Source: Candidatus Caccovivens faecavium
Lineage (GTDB): Bacteria > Bacillota > Clostridia > Christensenellales > UBA1242
Length of the DNA stretch: 64,000 nucleotides
Direction: 5' to 3'
Assembly: GCA_018715545.1 (NCBI GenBank)
Contig: DVLK01000098.1
Location: 18,381-82,380 of the forward strand
This document shows, piece after piece, positions 26,304 through 35,254 of the stretch (position 1 is the first letter of the stretch; each line of letters begins with the position of its first letter). Under the pieces are notes generated by a model. The model searched no databases. It saw only the letters and a list, made by a program, of their open reading frames with translations, and was not told where the DNA came from. The position numbers and the translations under genes were made by a program.

Positions 26304-27240
26304 AATAAAAAATAAGATTTGTGAAGCTAAAAACATTGCCATCTTTGGGCATCTTCATCCAGATTTAGATTGTTTTGGGGCGATGTTCGGAGCGAAGTTT
26401 CTATGTGAAAGCTTAGGCACTAAATGCGATATGTTTAGTAATTTTTCTGATGACTTATTTTTACTTAATATTTTTCCAAAGACAGCATTTAAAGAAGAAT
26501 TTAAAGAGAAAAAATATGATTTAATCTTAATTGTTGATTGCAACTCGCTAGCTAGAATAGATGAATTATATCGTGATAAATTAATAGGTAAAAGGCTTCT
26601 CATTATCGACCATCATGAACAGAATGAGCAAGAGGACAATGCAGATTTTTATATTAAGCCTCAAAAGTGTTCAGCGAGCATAATCATCTTTGAACTAATG
26701 GAAAAATTTGATATACAATTGACGGCGGAATATGCTACGTATTTATTCTCTGGGCTTGTTGGTGATACTGGAAGATTTTTGCATACAAATACGGATGCTA
26801 GCGCTTTTATTTGCGCGTCAAAGCTTTTAAAGGCTGGCGCTGATATTCAAAAGGTATATGATGTTATATATCGTTCACTTACTATGAAACAAGCAAGGCT
26901 AAGAGATTTTATGTTTGCAAATTTAAAAGATAATGGTAAAAGAGTTTGCTATTTAGCTGTAAGCGAAGAAGATTTAGTGAAACTTCATGCATCTGTCGAG
27001 GACTTAAAGATGTTTGTGGATGATATAAATAAGATTAAAGATTACGATGTAGTTATGCTTGCTTATGAGGTTAAGCCTAAGGAATTTAAAGTTAGTCTTA
27101 GGTCAAAAAATGGAGTAATCGTATCAAATATAGCAAATAAATATGGCGGTGGTGGACATAAAATGGCTGCGGGCTTTAATCTAATAGGCAATAAATATTC
27201 GATTACAAAAAAATTGAAAGCTATATGTGAGGAATTTTAA
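26290..27240 (+). CDS. nrnA: DHH-family phosphoesterase, NrnA-like nanoRNase/pAp phosphatase
   Basis: A 316-residue protein with the DHH domain motifs HLHPDLDCFGAMFGA, ILIVDCNS and IIDHHEQNEQ, and the DHHA1 substrate-binding GGGHKMAAGF near the C-terminus. NrnA degrades very short RNAs and 3'-phosphoadenosine-5'-phosphate. The GTG start follows AAGGAGGA inside the end of rbfA. The place between rbfA and truB is standard in Firmicutes. It shares TAATG with truB. Confidence 0.92.
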   Translation: MTANEIKNKICEAKNIAIFGHLHPDLDCFGAMFGAKFLCESLGTKCDMFSNFSDDLFLLNIFPKTAFKEEFKEKKYDLILIVDCNSLARIDELYRDKLIGKRLLIIDHHEQNEQEDNADFYIKPQKCSASIIIFELMEKFDIQLTAEYATYLFSGLVGDTGRFLHTNTDASAFICASKLLKAGADIQKVYDVIYRSLTMKQARLRDFMFANLKDNGKRVCYLAVSEEDLVKLHASVEDLKMFVDDINKIKDYDVVMLAYEVKPKEFKVSLRSKNGVIVSNIANKYGGGGHKMAAGFNLIGNKYSITKKLKAICEEF

Positions 27241-28088
27241 TGCTAGAAAGTGGAATAATTTTAATAAATAAGCCAAAGGGAATTTCATCAAACAAGGTTG
27301 TAAATATTGTTAAGGCGACACTTCACGCAAAAAAGTGCGGACATCTTGGGACCTTGGACCTTGAAGGGGAAGGGTTACTCCCGATAACAGTAAATAGCGC
27401 AACAAAGCTTTTTGATTATTTTCTAAAAAAAGATAAAACTTATGAAGCTAATTTTGTCTTTGGCTATGAAACTGACACTTTGGACACCTCAGGTACGATA
27501 GTAAAAGCTAAGGAGGTAAATTTTACCGAAGCAGAACTAGAAGAGGCTGTAAAAGGTATGATAGGAAAATATGAGCAAATGCCACCTATTTATTCCGCCA
27601 AAAAAGTAGGAGGAAAAGTAGCGTATGTTGAAGCGCGAAAAGGGCAGGAGGTGAATTTGTCACCAAAGGAAGTTGAAATAATCTCCTTCAAAATTCTAGG
27701 CAAGGTAGGAGAAAATACATATCGTTTTGAAATCTCTTGTTCGAGTGGCACTTATATTCGAAGTATTGCACGCGACCTTGCATACCACCTCGGCACATAT
27801 GGTAGTATGCAATGCATACTACGCACAAGATGTGGAAAGTTCTATCTTAAAAACGCTGTAACTCTGGAAGAATTCAAAAAGGGGAATTTTAAATTAATTT
27901 CCACTGATTGCGTTTTTAACTATGAAAAATTAGAACTAAGCGATGATGAATTTTTTAGGATTGAAAATGGGCAAACGCTTCAAAAAGAGGTGTTGGATGG
28001 AAAGTATAAACTTTATAATTCTTCCACCTTTTTAGGAATTGGAGAGTGCTATCGTAACAGTCTAAAATTAACGCTAAGGCTATTTTAA
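27240..28088 (+). CDS. truB: tRNA pseudouridine-55 synthase
   Basis: A 282-residue TruB with INKPKGISSNKVVNIVK and KCGHLGTLDLEGEGLLP, which holds the catalytic Asp in GTLD. Further downstream are YEQMPPIYSAKKVGG and CSSGTYIRSIARDLA. It modifies U55 of the T-loop. ribF, which often follows truB, is absent. Confidence 0.95.
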   Translation: MLESGIILINKPKGISSNKVVNIVKATLHAKKCGHLGTLDLEGEGLLPITVNSATKLFDYFLKKDKTYEANFVFGYETDTLDTSGTIVKAKEVNFTEAELEEAVKGMIGKYEQMPPIYSAKKVGGKVAYVEARKGQEVNLSPKEVEIISFKILGKVGENTYRFEISCSSGTYIRSIARDLAYHLGTYGSMQCILRTRCGKFYLKNAVTLEEFKKGNFKLISTDCVFNYEKLELSDDEFFRIENGQTLQKEVLDGKYKLYNSSTFLGIGECYRNSLKLTLRLF

Positions 28089-28176
28089 TTTTATGTTAGA
28101 ATATTAGAAAATTATAAAAATGTATCAATTTAAAATTTAATTAAAAGAAGCAAAAATTTAATAATAGGAGATAAAT

Positions 28177-29040
28177 ATGTCTAAAATTTTATTTGGACCT
28201 GCGGGCAACAGTCAGTCATTTTTTGATGAAGGACACTCTACCACTTTGGAAACTCCAAAATGGATTAGTGAGCGTGGGCTTGACCTCTTTGAATATAGCT
28301 TTGGTCAAGGCTATCGCATGAGCACGGAAACAGCGATTAAAATTGGGGAAGAATTTAAAAAATACAACATTGAAATGTCAGTTCATGCTCCATACTTTAT
28401 CAATTTTGCCAACCCTGACGAAGAGATGTATGCAAAAAGTGTCGGTTATCTCACAACAGGTATCAAATTCTTAAAAAATTTTGGCGCAAAGAGAATGGTG
28501 TTTCATCCTGCTTCCTGCGGAAAACTATCGCGCGAAGAGGCGGTGAAACTTATGACAGATAGACTAAAAGCCACTATGCCAAAACTTGAAGAGGAACTAG
28601 GGGACGAGCTTTATCTCTGTCCTGAAACGATGGGAAAAACTATGCAGATTGGCACTTATAAGGAGATAATTGACCTTTGCACTATTTCTCCGCGTCTTCT
28701 TCCTACTTTTGATTTTGGACATATAAATGCTCTGACGCAAGGCACTTTAAAATCGGCAGATGATTATAAACGCATTTTTGATTATGCTTTTGAAAAGTTA
28801 GGAGATAGAACAAAAATAGCACACATTCACTTTTCAAAGATACAATATGGAGCTAAGGGTGAAATCAGGCATTTGACTTTTGAAGATGATATTTATGGAC
28901 CTAAATTTGAAGATTTGGTCAATGTTTTAATTGATTATGACCTTTCTTGTCATGTAATTTGTGAGTCATCTGGCACAATGGCAGAAGATAGCAAAACGAT
29001 GAAAGATATTTATCTTAAAACGCTTGCAAATCATAAATAG
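28177..29040 (+). CDS. Endonuclease IV-like TIM-barrel protein
   Basis: A 287-residue xylose-isomerase-like barrel. Metal-ligand segments of the Nfo family appear in order: SVHAPYFINFANPD, MVFHPASCGKLS, LCPETMGKTMQIG, PTFDFGHINAL, IAHIHFSKIQYG, EIRHLTFEDD and VICESSG. This fits a three-zinc apurinic endonuclease. The opening is atypical (GPAGNSQSF), as in clostridial Nfo-like proteins, so a specialised substrate is possible. AGGAG precedes the ATG, and a promoter for efp lies within its 3' end. Confidence 0.82.
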   Translation: MSKILFGPAGNSQSFFDEGHSTTLETPKWISERGLDLFEYSFGQGYRMSTETAIKIGEEFKKYNIEMSVHAPYFINFANPDEEMYAKSVGYLTTGIKFLKNFGAKRMVFHPASCGKLSREEAVKLMTDRLKATMPKLEEELGDELYLCPETMGKTMQIGTYKEIIDLCTISPRLLPTFDFGHINALTQGTLKSADDYKRIFDYAFEKLGDRTKIAHIHFSKIQYGAKGEIRHLTFEDDIYGPKFEDLVNVLIDYDLSCHVICESSGTMAEDSKTMKDIYLKTLANHK

Positions 29041-29052
29041 GTATGTTATAAT
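29024..29052 (+). promoter_or_regulatory. sigma-A promoter of efp
   Basis: TTGCAA (29024-29029, inside the preceding gene) and TATAAT (29047-29052) with a 17-bp spacer. The 115-nt leader holds a GGTGT/ACACC hairpin. Confidence 0.65.
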
Positions 29053-29173
29053 AAATAAAGTTGTTGGTGTCACAAAACACCGATTTAAATTTTATCAAAG
29101 TATTTGGCATAGATATTATAATTTGTCAATTTGTACTAGATGAAATAAAAATTTATAGATAGGAGAAAAAAAT

Positions 29174-29734
29174 ATGGTATCAGCAGGAGATTTTAGAAAA
29201 GGAACAACTTTCGAAATGGACGGAGCAGTTTACAGCGTCGTTGACTTTTTACATGTAAAGCCAGGGAAAGGCTCTCCATTTGTTAGAGCAAAGATTAAAA
29301 ATGTTATGACAGGGCAAGTTAGAGAAGATACATTTAACCCTAGTGATAAATTCCAAGAGGCAGTGATTGAAAAGAAAGATATGCTTTATCTTTATAACGA
29401 TGGCGATTTATACTACTTCATGGACAACGAAACATTTGAGCAAATGCCACTCAACAAGGATGTAGTTGCAGATGTTCTAAATTTCGTTACAGAAAACATG
29501 AACACTACCATGTATATGTATAAGGGCGTGCCTTTCGCAGTTTATCCACCAACATTTGTAGAACTTGAAGTGGTTGACACAGAGCCTGGTATTCAAGGCG
29601 ATACTTCAAAGGCTTCAAAAAAGCCAGCTAAACTCATTACAGGTTATACTATCAATGTTCCACTTTTTGTCAATATCGGCGACATCATAAGAGTGGACAC
29701 GCGTGACGGCTCATACATGGAAAAAGTTAAGTAA
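29174..29734 (+). CDS. efp: Elongation factor P
   Basis: A 186-residue EF-P with three beta domains. The ribosome-active loop reads [16 protein letters not shown], with Lys at the tip, and the C-terminus has the signature [29 protein letters not shown] interrupted only by normal substitutions. It rescues ribosomes stalled at polyproline. No epmA/epmB-like gene is nearby. Confidence 0.96.
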   Translation: MVSAGDFRKGTTFEMDGAVYSVVDFLHVKPGKGSPFVRAKIKNVMTGQVREDTFNPSDKFQEAVIEKKDMLYLYNDGDLYYFMDNETFEQMPLNKDVVADVLNFVTENMNTTMYMYKGVPFAVYPPTFVELEVVDTEPGIQGDTSKASKKPAKLITGYTINVPLFVNIGDIIRVDTRDGSYMEKVK

Positions 29735-29799
29735 TTTTTTTGTTTAACTTTAACCTTTATACTTTTGAATTAATGTATAAAAACAATTTAATTTATGAT

Positions 29800-29830
29800 A
29801 AAGATTAATCATTTAAGATTAGTCTTTTTT
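29800..29830 (+). terminator. Terminator after efp
   Basis: AAAGATTAATC and GATTAGTCTTT form a stem with one wobble and a 6-base loop, followed by a T-run. Confidence 0.8.
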
Positions 29831-29849
29831 GTATTATCTTAAAATTTAC

Positions 29850-29878
29850 TTGATTTATTTTTATATTTATTTTATACT
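29850..29878 (+). promoter_or_regulatory. sigma-A promoter of valS
   Basis: TTGATT (29850-29855) and TATACT (29873-29878), 17-bp spacer, 61 bp before the start codon. No T-box is present in this leader. Confidence 0.6.
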
Positions 29879-29939
29879 TATCTAGTATATTGTGTGCTAA
29901 TATTCGGCATGCAAAGATTTGATTTAATAGAGGGATGAT

Positions 29940-32363
29940 ATGTTAGATAAAAAATACAACATTCAAGAAAAAGAAGCAAAGTGGCAAAAATATTGGCAGG
30001 AAAATGGAATATATAAATTTGACCCAAAATCTAATAAGCCTACCTTTTCCATTGACACACCTCCACCAACTGTCAGCGGTAAGCTTCATATCGGACACAT
30101 TTCTGGCTTCACACAGGCAGATATGATTGCTCGTTATCATCGTATGCAAGGGAAAAATCTTTTTTACCCTCTTGGATTTGACAATAATGGGCTTCCAACA
30201 GAACTACTAGTAGAGAAAGAGAAAAAAATCCGTGCTCATACATTGCCACGCGAAGAATTTACTGAAATTGCACTTGAACTAGTTTCTAAATATAACCAAT
30301 CATATCGTGATATGATGGTAAAAGCTGGTATGTCTTGCGATTTAGATTTAGGTTATAACACGATTGACAAGAAAAGTCAAAAGACAAGCCAAAAGTCTTT
30401 TATCGAACTTGCAAAGAAAGGGATTGCATACCGCGCAAATAAGCCTTCGCCTTGGTGTTGTAAGTGTAGGACAAGTGTAGCAGAATTAGAGCTTGACGAT
30501 AAAGAACTTGATAGTATATTTAACTATTTGAACTTCAAATTGGCGGATGGCTCAGGAACTATTCCTATCGCCACAACGCGTCCTGAGTTTTTGCCAGCAT
30601 GCGTAGCTATCTTTGTTAATCCAGAGGATGAAAGATATGCAAAGCTTATCGGTAAAAAAGTTAAAGTGCCACTTTTTGAAGAAAACGAAGTGACTGTGCT
30701 TGCAGATAGCAAGGTTGGAATTGACAAAGGAACAGGCATAGTTATGTGTTGCACTTTCGGTGACCAAACTGATGTTGAGTGGTGGAGAGAATACAAACTC
30801 CCGCTTAAACAAGCGATCGACGAGGGTGGCAGAATGACAGAAATTGCGGGCAAATATGCCGGCATGAAGGTGCTTGAAGCGAGAAAAGCAGTTATTGAAG
30901 ATTTGAAGGCGGAGGGGTATATATATAAACAAGAGCCTATAAAGCACTCAGTTAAAGTTCACGAGAGATGCGAAGAACCTATCGAATTTCTCTCTAAAAA
31001 GCAGTGGTTTATTAAAACTTCCACGCCGGAACTCAAAAAGAAATGGGCAGAGCTTGGCGAGGAACTCATTTGGCATCCAGAGAGTATGAAAGTGAGATAT
31101 ATGACTTGGGTGAATAACTTAAATCAAGATTGGTCAATCTCGCGTCAACGCTATTTCGGCGTGCCATTTCCTGTGTGGTATTGTGCTGATTGTGGCGAGC
31201 CTATATTTGCTGATGAAAAAGATTTACCAGTTAATCCTCTAACAGATAAGCCAAAGGATGCAGTTTGCCATAAGTGTGGCTCATCAAACTTCATTCCAGA
31301 AAGCGATGTTATGGACACTTGGGCAACATCTTCTGTTACTCCACAAATTAATTGTAATTGGGCAGATGATGAAGAGGGTTGCAAGAAGCGTATGCCAATG
31401 GATATGCGCTTTTGCGGGCGCGATATTATCACAACTTGGAGTCTTAGAACGATAATTAAGGCGTATTATCACCAAAACTGCCTGCCTTGGAAGATGCTTA
31501 TAGTTAACGGTTGGGTTATGGCAGATAAAGGTATAAAAATTAGCAAACACCTATCAAATTCAAAAATGGACTTGCAGGAAATTCTTTCCACTTATGGGGC
31601 AGATGTCGTTAGATATTGGTGCGCAATCGGAGCATATGGCAGAGATGTTATGTTCAGTGATGACGGACTAAAAGACGGCTACAAGCTTTTAAATAAGCTT
31701 TGGAATGCATCAAAATTTGTGCTTTCATTCTTAGAGTATTATACTCCAAATAAACCTAAGACAATTTTGCCAATGGATAGGTATATCATGCATAAGTTTA
31801 ATGATGCCTATAAAAAGACTTGTGCACAATATGATAATGTCGAAATGGGATATGCTAAGGCAGAAATTGAAAAGTTCTTTTGGAATTTCTGCGATAACTA
31901 CATTGAGCTTGCTAAAAATCGTCTATATAAGCCAGAAGTATATGGAGAGGACACAAAAGCTTCTGCGCAGTGGGCTTGCTATAATGTGCTTTTAGGCATG
32001 CTAAAACTTTTCGCTATAACAATGCCTCATATAACGGAAGAAATTTATCAAGATTATTTCAGGAAATTTGAAAACGAAAAGAGTATTCATCTTTGCGTAT
32101 TAAAGCCAATTGAAATTGAAAATGAAGATAACATTATTGAAAATGGTGATGAAGTATTAGATATTGTTTCAAGGGTAAGACAGTTCAAAAGCGAAAATAA
32201 GCTCAGTCTTAAAACGGAAATTGAAAATATGACCATTCAAAGCGAAAAAATTTCGTTCATCAAAGAGTGTGAGGACGACATCAAGGCGGTTACCTCAGTG
32301 CGTGAGCTTAAATATAAGGATGGAGATTTTGCAGTTACAATTGGCAAAGTGATAGAAGATTAA
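29940..32363 (+). CDS. valS: Valyl-tRNA synthetase, archaeal-type
   Basis: An 807-residue class I synthetase with the HIGH box in PPPTVSGKLHIGHISGF and the editing-domain segment IPIATTRPEFLPACVAIFVN. The KMSKS position reads GIKISKHLSNSK, a divergent form. The segments CTFGDQTDVEWWREYKLP and DVMDTWATSSVTPQI are those of the archaeal/rickettsial ValS lineage rather than the Bacillus type, which suggests horizontal origin. Four Cys in YCADCGEP and CHKCGSS likely bind zinc. It has its own promoter and terminator. Confidence 0.9.
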   Translation: MLDKKYNIQEKEAKWQKYWQENGIYKFDPKSNKPTFSIDTPPPTVSGKLHIGHISGFTQADMIARYHRMQGKNLFYPLGFDNNGLPTELLVEKEKKIRAHTLPREEFTEIALELVSKYNQSYRDMMVKAGMSCDLDLGYNTIDKKSQKTSQKSFIELAKKGIAYRANKPSPWCCKCRTSVAELELDDKELDSIFNYLNFKLADGSGTIPIATTRPEFLPACVAIFVNPEDERYAKLIGKKVKVPLFEENEVTVLADSKVGIDKGTGIVMCCTFGDQTDVEWWREYKLPLKQAIDEGGRMTEIAGKYAGMKVLEARKAVIEDLKAEGYIYKQEPIKHSVKVHERCEEPIEFLSKKQWFIKTSTPELKKKWAELGEELIWHPESMKVRYMTWVNNLNQDWSISRQRYFGVPFPVWYCADCGEPIFADEKDLPVNPLTDKPKDAVCHKCGSSNFIPESDVMDTWATSSVTPQINCNWADDEEGCKKRMPMDMRFCGRDIITTWSLRTIIKAYYHQNCLPWKMLIVNGWVMADKGIKISKHLSNSKMDLQEILSTYGADVVRYWCAIGAYGRDVMFSDDGLKDGYKLLNKLWNASKFVLSFLEYYTPNKPKTILPMDRYIMHKFNDAYKKTCAQYDNVEMGYAKAEIEKFFWNFCDNYIELAKNRLYKPEVYGEDTKASAQWACYNVLLGMLKLFAITMPHITEEIYQDYFRKFENEKSIHLCVLKPIEIENEDNIIENGDEVLDIVSRVRQFKSENKLSLKTEIENMTIQSEKISFIKECEDDIKAVTSVRELKYKDGDFAVTIGKVIED

Positions 32364-32413
32364 TCTTCAATAATCATTTTAATAATTCTTTTTGCAAGCA
32401 AATTTTGAACATT

Positions 32414-32445
32414 AAAACGCTTTGACTTTGGTCAGAGTGTTTTTT
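32414..32445 (+). terminator. Terminator after valS
   Basis: AAAACGCTTTGAC pairs imperfectly with GGTCAGAGTGTTTT around TTT and is followed by a T-run. Confidence 0.7.
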
Positions 32446-32539
32446 AATGGTTATAATTTAGATTATATGTATATTTTTCTTAAATTCAAGCACAATATTA
32501 CTAACAAGGAAACATCCTTGGGAAAACGGGAGGTAAACT

Positions 32540-32686
32540 ATGTTCGGAAAGAAAAAAGCGTCCAGAAAGAACGCTAATTCAGAAGCATCCAGCGAGAGTG
32601 CTTCAAGAGCAAAGAGCTGTGAGGCAGGAAAAGAAGCTAAATCTAGCAAAAACTGCAAAAGTTCTAGTGCGAAAAACTGCAAATAG
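32540..32686 (+). CDS. Small Lys/Ser-rich peptide with spaced cysteines
   Basis: A 48-residue open frame starting MFGKKKASRKNANSEASS and ending with a KNCKSSSAKNCK repeat. It has three Cys, all in the last 22 residues. A strong GGGAGG site 6 bases upstream and an intrinsic terminator 11 bp after the stop argue that it is expressed. It has no hydrophobic segment and is strongly basic. I do not recognise a family; a nucleic-acid binding or metal/redox role is conceivable. Confidence 0.5.
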   Translation: MFGKKKASRKNANSEASSESASRAKSCEAGKEAKSSKNCKSSSAKNCK

Positions 32687-32697
32687 TTGTTTCTCGT

Positions 32698-32733
32698 AGA
32701 AAAAACGCTTTTAAAAAGCGTTTTTTTATTTAT
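32698..32733. terminator. Convergent bidirectional terminator
   Basis: AAAAAACGCTTTT pairs with AAAAAGCGTTTTTT, with A/T-runs on both sides. It can serve the small peptide gene on the plus strand and the RluA-type gene on the minus strand. Confidence 0.85.
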
Positions 32734-33701
32734 CTTAATTTTTTTAACACATTTTTAAAGTCTTTTGGATGTGGAACGCTAAAAACAAAGTCCTTGTTTA
32801 GTTCGTTATTATGAAATTTCATAGTTTTTAGGTGCAAGTAGCTATGAGAATATAGGTCATTAGCGCCATACAGTTTATCGCCAATCAGCGGATGATCTAT
32901 TGAGGAGGCGTGTAGGCGTATTTGGTGGGTGCGTCCTTTAAATATTTCTGCCTTGACCAAAGTTAAAGAATAATCTCGCTTAGCGCTTAAACCGTTCCTT
33001 TTTTCACTCAAAGCTATTTTATTTAAGACGGCACGAAAGTTCTTTAATAATTTGCATCTAAAATTTAAGTACTTCATATCTTTTAAATGCTTAATAGGTG
33101 TAAAGGTCGTCTTTGCATATTGACCAAAGGGAGAAATGATGCGTTTTCTATTGTTTATGCCGTTTTCAATGATAGTATAGATAGGCGCTTCAACAACTGT
33201 TTTTCTTGTTATATCTCCATGACAAATGGCATGATATTCCTTTTCAATATTGACTGTGTTTTGATAGGTGATCGTGTCCTTTGCAACAAGAATAATTCCA
33301 GAGGCGTCTTTATCTAATCTATTCATTATTCTAAGCGTAAATTCGCTGTCATTGATATATGCACAAATCATACCAGCAAGATTATTGTGATAGTGACTCT
33401 TTGATGGTGTCGTTGGAAGAAGCGATGGCTTATTGATAACAAGATAGTAATCATCTTCATAGATGATGTCGAGTGGAGCATAGATTTTTTCAATTTCAGT
33501 GCCTTTAAAAGGATTTCTATCAATTTTAAGAATGTCGCCAAATTTAAGAGGATGACTTATATTTTCTGGCTTGCCATTTATCATGATTGCGCCAAAATAT
33601 GAGCGCAAATTTTTTATAAAATGCTCACTGAAATTCTTTTGTTTTAAACATATATAAACGCTTTCGTAACTTTTTTCTATTTTTATCTCTAAGTATTTCA
33701 T
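32730..33701 (-). CDS. RluA-family pseudouridine synthase
   Basis: A 323-residue protein with an S4-like N-terminal domain (residues 1-80, FGDILKIDRN) and the RluA catalytic domain. The catalytic Asp lies in IMNRLDKDASGIILVAK, and the conserved end motifs are GRTHQIRLHASSIDHPLIGDKLYG. It modifies uridines in rRNA or tRNA; the target cannot be deduced. The insertion between KNFRAVLNKIALSEKRNGLS and the GRTHQIR motif is longer than usual. It is one of the few minus-strand host genes. Confidence 0.88.
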   Translation of the reverse strand: MKYLEIKIEKSYESVYICLKQKNFSEHFIKNLRSYFGAIMINGKPENISHPLKFGDILKIDRNPFKGTEIEKIYAPLDIIYEDDYYLVINKPSLLPTTPSKSHYHNNLAGMICAYINDSEFTLRIMNRLDKDASGIILVAKDTITYQNTVNIEKEYHAICHGDITRKTVVEAPIYTIIENGINNRKRIISPFGQYAKTTFTPIKHLKDMKYLNFRCKLLKNFRAVLNKIALSEKRNGLSAKRDYSLTLVKAEIFKGRTHQIRLHASSIDHPLIGDKLYGANDLYSHSYLHLKTMKFHNNELNKDFVFSVPHPKDFKNVLKKLR

Positions 33702-33756
33702 ATCAGCTTATTTTAACATTTTTTACGCATATATCAAAATAAATAAGGCAATTTAC

Positions 33757-33785
33757 TTGACAAAATTTTATCGTTATTTTATACT
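33757..33785 (+). promoter_or_regulatory. sigma-A promoter of the T-box/pheST transcript
   Basis: TTGACA (33757-33762) and TATACT (33780-33785) with a 17-bp spacer. Confidence 0.75.
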
Positions 33786-33791
33786 ATCAAT

Positions 33792-34027
33792 GTAAAAACG
33801 ATGATGAAAGACTAGTAGGCTTGTGGTTTTTCTTACAGAGAGTCCTTTTTGCTGAGATAGGGCAGAAAAAGCAGGTTGAATTCACTTTCTAGTTGCACCT
33901 TGAAAGATTTTCGAGTAGGGGTTGTCGCGTGGGCAGGCGTAATTGTCATAATGAGGTGCTTATATAAGCATGAAATTAGGTGGTAACACGATTAATAATC
34001 GTCCTAATATTTTTAGGGCGATTTTTT
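33792..34027 (+). promoter_or_regulatory. T-box riboswitch, Phe specifier
   Basis: The T-box AGGTGGTAACACG lies at 33978-33990. The terminator stem AATCGTCCTAA/TTAGGGCGATT with a T-run follows at 33997-34027. Stem I is at the 5' end, and the specifier loop on its 3' side reads GAATTCAC (33878-33885), giving UUC for tRNA-Phe. Uncharged tRNA-Phe would favour antitermination of pheS-pheT. The 380-bp gap after the RluA-type gene is thereby mostly accounted for. Confidence 0.92.
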
Positions 34028-34081
34028 AATGCAAGAACAACATGATATAACACGAGTGTTTTCTTATGAGGAGAGGGGAGT

Positions 34082-35101
34082 ATGAAAGAAAAACTTGAAC
34101 AGATTTTAAAAGATGCACAATGCGAAATTGAAAAGTGTGACGATGTTAAAACGCTTGATGAAGTTAGGGTTAAATTTTTAGGCAAGCAAGGGGAGTTAAC
34201 TTCAATTTTACGAAATATGAAAGAAGTGCCACCAGAAGAGCGAAAAACTGTTGGTATGCTTGCTAATGGTGTTAGGGAGAAGCTTGAAGCTGCGATAAGT
34301 AAGAAAAGCGAAAAGCTTGAAGAAGAAGCTCTTTTAAAGGCTATGGAGAAGGAGAAGATTGATATCACCATGCCAAGCAAAGGAGTGAAAAGAGGCGCGC
34401 TTCACCCGCTCACTAGGTTCAATAATAAGTTTATGGATATTTGTGTTGAAATGGGCTTTACCGTTATCCAAGGCCCTGAGATTGACACAGATTACTATAA
34501 CTTTGAAGCACTAAATGTGCCAAAAAATCACCCAGCACGCGATATGCAAGATTCTCTATACATTACAGACAATATTCTTTTAAGAACACAAACCTCAAAT
34601 ATGCAAGTACATGCCATGGAAGAATTAAAGCCTCCATTTAAGATTGTTTGCCCAGGAAGAGTATATAGAAACGATGATGATAGTTCTCATTCGCCAATAT
34701 TTAACCAATTTGAAGCACTTGTTGTCGATGAAAATGTTGGATTAAAAGACTTGATGAAGATGATTGATGTCATATTAAAGAAACTATTTGGCGAAAATGT
34801 GAAGATGAGAGTTCGCCCTGCATATTTCCCATTTACCGAGCCTTCCATCGAAATTGATGCCACTTGTCAGATGTGCCAAGGCAAGGGTTGTTCTCTTTGC
34901 AAAGGTACAGGTTTTTCTGAGGTATTTGGCGCAGGCGTGGTCAATCCAAAAGTGTTAGAGATGTCGGGAATAGACAGCAAAAAATATAGCGGTTTTGCGT
35001 TTGGTCCTGGAATTGATAGAAGCGTGATGGTGACCAATAAAATTCCTAACATCAAATATCTGTTTAGAAATGATATGCGTTTCTTAAAGCAAATGCGCTA
35101 A
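34082..35101 (+). CDS. pheS: Phenylalanyl-tRNA synthetase alpha subunit
   Basis: A 339-residue class II subunit. An N-terminal coiled coil (1-90) is followed by HPLTRFNNKFMDICVEMGF, PARDMQDSLYI, the tRNA/ATP segment CPGRVYRNDDDSSHSP and motif 3 FAFGPGIDRSVMV. The cluster CQMCQGKGCSLCKGTGF is typical of bacterial PheS. GAGGGGAG precedes the ATG. It is controlled by the upstream T-box. Confidence 0.97.
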   Translation: MKEKLEQILKDAQCEIEKCDDVKTLDEVRVKFLGKQGELTSILRNMKEVPPEERKTVGMLANGVREKLEAAISKKSEKLEEEALLKAMEKEKIDITMPSKGVKRGALHPLTRFNNKFMDICVEMGFTVIQGPEIDTDYYNFEALNVPKNHPARDMQDSLYITDNILLRTQTSNMQVHAMEELKPPFKIVCPGRVYRNDDDSSHSPIFNQFEALVVDENVGLKDLMKMIDVILKKLFGENVKMRVRPAYFPFTEPSIEIDATCQMCQGKGCSLCKGTGFSEVFGAGVVNPKVLEMSGIDSKKYSGFAFGPGIDRSVMVTNKIPNIKYLFRNDMRFLKQMR

Positions 35102-35254
35102 ATGGTGTAGTGTTATGCTTGCATAATACACTATATATTGATTTATTGTATATTTTGATATTTGCTGATTGGCGTTTAATGTTGATTGTTATATCGCCAA
35201 TTAAAAAATTTAAAATTAAGTAGAAAAACTTTTAAATGGTTTAAGGAGAAAGTT

